A stretch of 64,000 nt of DNA. Origin: M55B127 sp035269185. GTDB lineage: Bacteria; Bacillota; Halanaerobiia; Halanaerobiales; M55B127. Below are positions 59,032 to 64,000 of this stretch, one piece after another. The DNA is taken from positions 1 through 64,000 of the forward strand of contig CAYSHP010000004.1 in assembly GCA_964430875.1 (NCBI GenBank), read 5' to 3'. Position numbers and translations under genes: made by a program. The notes under the pieces are model-generated. The model was given only the letters and a program-made list of their open reading frames with translations, ran no database searches and was not told the DNA's origin. How positions within the stretch are numbered: the stretch's first letter is position 1; each line of letters begins with the position of its first letter.

Positions 59032-59568
59032 CTATAATTTAGATACCAATTTTTTTGTTTTTTCTTTAATTATTTTTAAATCTTGTTCATCAGGTAGTCC
59101 TCTAATATCACCCATTTTACCCTGAGTGCTATATTTTTTAGAACCAACCATTTCACTTAAAATATACCATTCATCTAAAATCTCAAAACCAAGATGTTCA
59201 AAAAATTGACCAATGTACTTTACAACGGGAATAGCTTCATTTTTACCGGTATGAGGACCGGAGTAAGTACAAAACACTAATGCATTTCGCCCTTCGACTT
59301 TTGGAGCTTTTAATTTCACATAACCTTCTTGTTCATATTTATCAAATTTGTCTTCCAAAAATTTTTGCATATCTTTCGGTGGCATCCAATTATAGGATGG
59401 AGCACCTATACAGACTAAGTCATAATCTAATAAATCAAGTTCATAGGCTTCAGCCACTTCTTTAATTGTTACATTAACTTCTTTCTCTTTTAATCCCTCA
59501 TAAACTGTTTTAGCAACTTTCTTTGTATTACCCGTATTAGAAAAGTATATAATTATTGCGTCCTTCAA
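59032..59568 (-). CDS. Flavodoxin
   Basis: FMN-binding electron-transfer protein, 178 residues. The phosphate loop is YFSNTGNTKKVA at the N-terminus; CIGAPSYNWMPP and VFCTYSGPHTGKNEAIP are the other flavin-contacting loops. The last 40 residues extend past a minimal flavodoxin. The frame is open from ATG at 59601, but AAAGGAG lies inside that extension, so the TTG whose first base is 59568 is preferred. It is on the opposite strand to its neighbours and convergent with the YeeE/YedE genes. Confidence 0.88.
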   Translation of the reverse strand: MKDAIIIYFSNTGNTKKVAKTVYEGLKEKEVNVTIKEVAEAYELDLLDYDLVCIGAPSYNWMPPKDMQKFLEDKFDKYEQEGYVKLKAPKVEGRNALVFCTYSGPHTGKNEAIPVVKYIGQFFEHLGFEILDEWYILSEMVGSKKYSTQGKMGDIRGLPDEQDLKIIKEKTKKLVSKL

Positions 59569-59758
59569 AATATCAACTCCTTTAAAATATTTTTTTATCA
59601 AATATTAACAAATAAATTTGTTCATATCTAAGAATAAATATAGAGGTAAATAAAGTTATTTATCGAAATAAATATTTAGAAAGCTAACTTATAATCTATT
59701 ATATAAAAGAACTAGTAAAATTGAAAATTATATTTATACTAAGGAGTGTAGAAATTAG

Positions 59759-60511
59759 ATGAATAACAAAGATCAAATAGGGGGCAGAGCTTATAGTAAT
59801 GGACTTAGACTACAAAATAAAAAATTGTCAGTAAAAGTCTATTATGATAAAAATGATAATTTAAGAATTGAAAGTAGTCCTGTTAAAGTACATAAATATA
59901 TGAAATATCTTAAAAAGATTCCGTTTATTAGAGGAATAGCAAGTCTTTTTATTGCTGTTTTTTCTTTTTTGAAGGAAATATTTAAAAATCCTTTAAAATA
60001 CTGGTTTATCTTTTTGATTGTAATTGCTGATATAACTTATATGTTAATACCTGATTCTACAAATATTGTATATCAAGAAATATTTTTATTAATTTATCTG
60101 GCAATTCCTGTTGCTCTCTTTTTTATTTTTAGAAATAATGTGTCAGATGTGTTTAAGTTCCACGGAGCAGAACACAAAGCTGTTAACTATTATGAAGATG
60201 ATTTTAAGGGAAATATTGCTTCTTATTCAAGAATACACCGTAGATGTGGAAGCAATATAGTCTTTTATTATATTATCATCTCAATTCTAACTAGTTTTAT
60301 CAATTTAGGTTTAAATATTTATTTAAGACAACTAATAATTTTAGGAATTTCTTATGAAATTTTAAATATTACACCAAAGAAATTTCTGTTTTTACCTTCT
60401 TTATTTCAAAAAATAGTAACAAAAGAACCTGAACAAAGACAATTAAAAGCTGCTAAACTTGCTTTACAAGCCTTACTTTTTGAAAGTAATCATAATGAAA
60501 AAATTAAATAA
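59759..60511 (+). CDS. DUF1385-family membrane protein
   Basis: A 250-residue protein of the DUF1385 family (predicted metal-dependent membrane enzyme; YqhQ type). The core motif FHGAEHKAVNYYEDD, with His and Glu as likely metal ligands, is near 133-147, and HRRCGSNIVFYYIII follows. The N-terminus DQIGGRAYSNGLRLQNKKLS is a degenerate form of the family's IGGQAVIEGVMMR. About four transmembrane helices flank the motif. The family is nearly universal in Firmicutes but of unknown function; it often lies near the rpmE-prfA region, which is not seen here. Start ATG after AAGGAG. Confidence 0.8.
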   Translation: MNNKDQIGGRAYSNGLRLQNKKLSVKVYYDKNDNLRIESSPVKVHKYMKYLKKIPFIRGIASLFIAVFSFLKEIFKNPLKYWFIFLIVIADITYMLIPDSTNIVYQEIFLLIYLAIPVALFFIFRNNVSDVFKFHGAEHKAVNYYEDDFKGNIASYSRIHRRCGSNIVFYYIIISILTSFINLGLNIYLRQLIILGISYEILNITPKKFLFLPSLFQKIVTKEPEQRQLKAAKLALQALLFESNHNEKIK

Positions 60512-60579
60512 ATATTACTAAATTATTCCAATATGAGCCATAATATAATAATAAAATAATATATTTAGGGGTGTGGTTT

Positions 60580-62526
60580 ATGGAAAATATCGAATATCTT
60601 AAACTTTTATCTAATCAGTTTCCCAATGTTCCAGCCGTTAGTACTGAAATCATCAATTTAAAAGCAATATTAAATCTTCCCAAAAGTACCGAACATTTTT
60701 TAACTGATTTACATGGAGAACACGAAGCTTTTCAGCACATGTTAAGAACCGCTTCGGGTTTAATAAAGTATCAAATAGAACAAATATTTAATGATGAAAT
60801 AAGTAGAAAAGAAAAAAATGAATTAGCAACACTCATTTATTATCCAGAAGAAAAAATTAATTCTTTAAAAACCGAAGATGAGGATTTACCAAAAGATTGG
60901 TATATAACTTCTTTAAATCGAATTGTAAAACTATGTAAGGAAGTTTCTTCAATCTATACTCGTTCTAAGGTAAGAAAAGCCTTACCAGAAAAATTTGCTT
61001 ATATTATTGAAGAACTTCTTCATTTAAAAGAAGATGAACCTAATAAAAAAGAATATCATGACAAAATCATATCTACTATCATTGATATTGGGCAGGCAGA
61101 AAGTTTCATAATCTCACTGGCAGATCTAATACAAACTTTTGCTGTTGATAAGTTACATATCATTGGTGATATCTTTGATAGGGGACCTAACCCACATAAG
61201 ATAATAGAAGAATTAAAAACCCATCATAACTGTGATATTCAATGGGGTAACCATGATATATTATGGATGGGAGCTGCTTTAGGGCAAAAAGCACTTTTAG
61301 CGACTGCTATTAGGGTAACACTAAGGTACGGTCATTTAGAGCTCTTAGAAGAGGATTATGGTCTTAATATGAGGCCCTTAGCAAGATTAGCCAGCACATT
61401 CTATAAGGATGAAGAAATCAATGAAGAATTTGCTCCAAAATTAATGGGACATGATCTAGATGAAAAGGAAAAAAGTATCATAGCGAAGATGCATAAAGCA
61501 ATTGCAATTATTCAATTTAAATTAGAAGGAAATTTAATTGAAAAAAGACCTGAATTTAAAATGAATTTACCTCATTATTTAAATAAAATAAATTACGAAA
61601 AAGGAACAATCCAACTAAATGGTCAAAAATATGAATTAACGGATAAATTTTTTCCTACTATAAGTCCTGAAGATCCCTATAGATTTAATCCGCAAGAAGA
61701 GGAAGTTATTAATCAGTTAAGCCAATCTTTTAAAAATAACGATAAATTACAAAATGATATAAGGTATTTATTTAATAATGGTAGTATGTATCTTAAATAC
61801 AATGATAATCTCTTATACCATGGTTGTGTACCCTTAAAAGAAAACTGGGAATTTTCAAGTATAGAAATAGACAATAAAAAATATAATGGCAAAGAATTAC
61901 TAGATTATTTTGATGATATTATTAGAAAAAGTTATTCTTATAAATATGAAGAAATTGATTATAGGGATTGGTTATGGTATCTATGGAGAGGAAAACTATC
62001 ACCTTTATTTGGAAAAGATAAAATGACAACCTTTGTTCGATATTTTACAGAAAATAAATCATTACACAAAGAAACTGAAAATCCTTATTATAAAGCAAGA
62101 GATGAAGAAAGTATCTGTGATAAAATATTAGAAGAATTTAACTTAGATACTGATACTGGTCATATAATTAACGGCCATACTCCAGTAAAAGAACTACATG
62201 GAGAAAAACCAGTTAAAGGCAATGGCAAACTATTTGTAATAGATGGAGGTATCTCAGCAGCTTATCAAAGAAAAACTGGGATAGCCGGTTATACCTTAAC
62301 CTATAATTCTTATGAAATGAGATTAATATACCATAAACCATTTATTTCAAAAGATATCGCAGTAATGGAGGGCAATGATTCCGTTTCTTCTAATAGAGTA
62401 GTAAAATTTGAAAATAAAAAGAAAATTGTTGATACCGACATTGGAAATAAACTTAAAAGAAAAGTAGATAATCTAATGGAACTACTAAATGCTTATAATA
62501 AAGGAATTATTAAAGAAAAATATTAA
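60580..62526 (+). CDS. fbp: Fructose-1,6-bisphosphatase, class III
   Basis: Gluconeogenic phosphatase of Firmicutes, 648 residues (Bacillus 671). The calcineurin-like metal motifs are TDLHGEHEAF (about 41), GDIFDRGPNPHK (about 200), WGNHDILW (about 225) and NGHTPVKE (about 530), with the usual large insertion between them. A GTG at 60571 is in frame, but AGGGGTG is the ribosome site for the ATG at 60580. It is monocistronic and ends at a perfect bidirectional terminator. No clear promoter is seen in the 69-base gap from DUF1385, so it may be co-transcribed with that gene. Confidence 0.95.
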   Translation: MENIEYLKLLSNQFPNVPAVSTEIINLKAILNLPKSTEHFLTDLHGEHEAFQHMLRTASGLIKYQIEQIFNDEISRKEKNELATLIYYPEEKINSLKTEDEDLPKDWYITSLNRIVKLCKEVSSIYTRSKVRKALPEKFAYIIEELLHLKEDEPNKKEYHDKIISTIIDIGQAESFIISLADLIQTFAVDKLHIIGDIFDRGPNPHKIIEELKTHHNCDIQWGNHDILWMGAALGQKALLATAIRVTLRYGHLELLEEDYGLNMRPLARLASTFYKDEEINEEFAPKLMGHDLDEKEKSIIAKMHKAIAIIQFKLEGNLIEKRPEFKMNLPHYLNKINYEKGTIQLNGQKYELTDKFFPTISPEDPYRFNPQEEEVINQLSQSFKNNDKLQNDIRYLFNNGSMYLKYNDNLLYHGCVPLKENWEFSSIEIDNKKYNGKELLDYFDDIIRKSYSYKYEEIDYRDWLWYLWRGKLSPLFGKDKMTTFVRYFTENKSLHKETENPYYKARDEESICDKILEEFNLDTDTGHIINGHTPVKELHGEKPVKGNGKLFVIDGGISAAYQRKTGIAGYTLTYNSYEMRLIYHKPFISKDIAVMEGNDSVSSNRVVKFENKKKIVDTDIGNKLKRKVDNLMELLNAYNKGIIKEKY

Positions 62527-62570
62527 TAATTATTTTATCTATAATTTAATGTTTATAATCAATATTAACT

Positions 62571-62605
62571 TTAAAGGGTCAGTTCAAATTGAACTGACCC
62601 TTTAA
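62571..62605. terminator. Bidirectional terminator after fbp
   Basis: TTAAAGGGTCAGTTC (62571-62585) pairs perfectly with GAACTGACCCTTTAA (62591-62605), between convergent genes. Confidence 0.9.
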
Positions 62606-62608
62606 ATA

Positions 62609-62806
62609 TTAACCGAACTTTTTATTTCCTTTTTTTGTAGATGTATTTATAACTGAATAAAGAGGACACCAGCCCGAAGCAGCTGTAAAAATAGGTATAA
62701 TTCCAATAGCTCCCCACCAGCTATTATAAAGTATACCAACACCAATAATTACAATACCCAAAATATACCTAATAATCTTATCAGTCTTACCAACATTATT
62801 CTTCAT
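62609..62806 (-). CDS. DUF2892-family small membrane protein
   Basis: A 65-residue protein with two transmembrane helices (RYILGIVIIGVGILYNSWWG and IGIIPIFTAASGWCPLYSVI) and the family ending around GWCPLYSVI. DUF2892 domains occur alone or fused to rhodanese domains (YgaP), where the Cys-Pro element has been linked to sulfur chemistry; note the rhodanese and YeeE/YedE genes five kilobases away. The ATG follows AAGGAGGG on the minus strand. Confidence 0.85.
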   Translation of the reverse strand: MKNNVGKTDKIIRYILGIVIIGVGILYNSWWGAIGIIPIFTAASGWCPLYSVINTSTKKGNKKFG

Positions 62807-62985
62807 ATATATTCCCTCCTTCTTTTATTAGCCTACTTTATTATATCAAAAAATGTAAATTATATATGTAAGTTAATTAACTAGTCAAAAGAATATAAAA
62901 CCAATCTATCAAAAGTTAAATATTAAGAATTTATTAAGAAACAATAAATTTAACATTAATCTTATTAAATATATTAAAATATTGA

Positions 62986-63014
62986 TTGACATAAATTAAT
63001 AATTTTAATATAAT
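62986..63014 (+). promoter_or_regulatory. Consensus sigma-A promoter of the second adaptor gene
   Basis: TTGACA (62986-62991), exactly 17 bases, TATAAT (63009-63014): a perfect consensus. Such strength suggests control by a repressor. The 279-base gap from the DUF2892 gene holds nothing else upstream that I can support. Confidence 0.85.
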
Positions 63015-63018
63015 ATTA

Positions 63019-63053
63019 GTGCATTATGTTAATAGTGCACTTATTCTTGTGCA
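63019..63053 (+). promoter_or_regulatory. Three GTGCA repeats after the promoter (operator)
   Basis: GTGCA occurs at 63019, 63035 and 63049. The first and second form the inverted pair GTGCA-N12-TGCAC (63019-63040). The array lies from just after the -10 to the presumed transcription start, a position where a bound repressor of TetR or MarR type would block initiation. Confidence 0.55.
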
Positions 63054-63085
63054 TAAATTCTCAAAATAGAAAGGAAGTTGTTTTT

Positions 63086-64000
63086 ATGAAAAAGAAAATA
63101 TTAATCATTTTAATAGTAATATGTATTATAGGAGGGGGATTATACTACTTCTTTGGTAGAAGTAGTGCTGAAAATTCTTCAGCAAATATTTTAAAAGTAA
63201 AACAACAGGTTTTAAAACCTGATGAAATAACAACTAAGGTAAGTGCTGATGGCAATATAAAGACAAAAAATGAAAAAAATGTTAAAATTAAAATCAATGG
63301 TCTTGTTAAAGAAGTTTATATTGAAGAAGGAGATAAAGTAAATAAAGATGATAAAATTATTCAATTAGAAGAAGAACAGCTACAGAAAACTTTAGAAAAT
63401 GCTGAATTGAATCTTAGAGAAGCAAAAAATAATTATAATCAATTGAAAAATAGATTCAAAAATCAAAATGAACTTAATGAACTCAAATTAAAAGAAGCTA
63501 ATAAAAATTTAGAAATAGCAGTTTTAACCAGAGATAAAGAAAAGATAAATTTAGAAAATAAAAAACATGAACTTAAAGAACAAATTACCGAATCTAAAAA
63601 TGAGTTGGATAATTTAAAATCCAAACTAAGTAATAAAGAATATTTATATAATAATGGAGCAATCCCTGAAGTAGAATTGAATAACTTAAGAGAAAATTAT
63701 GATAAAACTAAGCAAAAATATGAGAGTTTAAAACACAAATTAGAAGTACTTATTGAAAAAACAATACCCAACACCTTAAACCTGGCCAATCTTAAAGTAG
63801 AAAATGCTATAAATAATTTAGAACTTTTAAAAACAAGTAACAAAAATAATCAGGTAACCAAAAACGATATAGAAGCAGCTAATATCAAAGTTATTAAATC
63901 TAAACAAGAAATAGAAAATATCGAAAGTAATTTAGATAAATTACTAGTTAGTTCACCCTTATCCGGTACAGTAGTTAATATGGAAATTAAAGCAGGTGAT
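63086..64000 (+). CDS. HlyD/RND-type efflux adaptor (3' end outside window)
   Basis: Periplasmic membrane-fusion protein of an export system. The ATG at 63086 follows AAGGAAG; 305 codons are in the window and there is no stop, so the C-terminus is missing. An N-terminal anchor helix (residues 4-23) is followed by a first lipoyl half (KVSADGNIKTKNEKNVKIKI, GDKVNKDDKIIQLEEEQL), a very Lys/Glu-rich coiled coil from about 85 to 285, then the second lipoyl half (LVSSPLSGTVVNMEIKAGD), where the window ends. It is a paralogue in layout of the adaptor at 25560. The permease or ATPase partners should be just beyond the window. Confidence 0.85.
   Translation, partial: MKKKILIILIVICIIGGGLYYFFGRSSAENSSANILKVKQQVLKPDEITTKVSADGNIKTKNEKNVKIKINGLVKEVYIEEGDKVNKDDKIIQLEEEQLQKTLENAELNLREAKNNYNQLKNRFKNQNELNELKLKEANKNLEIAVLTRDKEKINLENKKHELKEQITESKNELDNLKSKLSNKEYLYNNGAIPEVELNNLRENYDKTKQKYESLKHKLEVLIEKTIPNTLNLANLKVENAINNLELLKTSNKNNQVTKNDIEAANIKVIKSKQEIENIESNLDKLLVSSPLSGTVVNMEIKAGD

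Overview
The window looks like the chromosome of a low-GC anaerobic diderm Firmicute, most likely of the Halanaerobiales (inferred from gene content, not from a marker gene). Typical Firmicutes genes (AraR/AraM-type arabinose genes, class III fructose-bisphosphatase, a GerW/YtfJ protein beside a DUF2953 protein, DUF1385) sit beside outer-membrane genes: an LptF/G-type permease joined to an LptD-type barrel, an OstA/LptA-like protein, Lnt together with Lgt and LspA, and a predicted beta-barrel ending in Phe. There are no rRNA or tRNA genes, insertion sequences, prophage or CRISPR arrays. Nearly everything is on the + strand.

Layout. 1-11.7 kb: L-arabinose regulon (3' end of araB, araM, two UROD-family proteins, a CUT2-type sugar ABC transporter, araR, araA, an AEC-family carrier) with two AraR-like operator boxes. 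11.9-13.1 kb: an ROK-family repressor. 13.2-23.9 kb: two paralogous SEC-C proteins, then a TPR protein, a protein of about 1,800 residues joining a PglY/BrxC-like P-loop ATPase to a PglZ-like phosphatase domain, and a small protein. This is the best candidate for an undescribed system. 23.9-25.3 kb: a class II aldolase and a VapBC-type pair. 25.5-28.9 kb: a MacA-like adaptor with FtsX-type permease and LolD/MacB-type ATPase. 29-31.7 kb: DUF89, HEPN, DUF2953 and GerW proteins. 31.8-33 kb: two cobalamin riboswitches sharing an identical 125-bp core, ahead of a cobalamin adenosyltransferase. 33.4-37.8 kb: two exported nucleotidases around a tiny protein.

38-50.3 kb is an envelope region: a subtilisin-like lipoprotein next to a BsuPI-domain protein, the permease-LptD fusion, an LptA-like protein, LspA, Lgt, Lnt, then a lipoprotein and a predicted outer-membrane barrel. 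50.4-64 kb holds a TypA GTPase with an unusual P-loop, an AraC regulator divergent from two exported proteins, DUF3159 and SOR-like proteins, a sulfur cluster (metallo-beta-lactamase/rhodanese protein and two YeeE/YedE halves), a flavodoxin, DUF1385, Fbp, DUF2892, and the start of another HlyD-type adaptor that runs off the end.

The arabinose genes should import and phosphorylate arabinose under AraR. LspA, Lgt and Lnt mature lipoproteins of the kind encoded nearby, while the Lpt genes serve the outer membrane. Rho-independent terminators and several close-to-consensus promoters separate the units. Three genes appear to start at ATT or ATA because their only canonical start lies inside the Shine-Dalgarno sequence.
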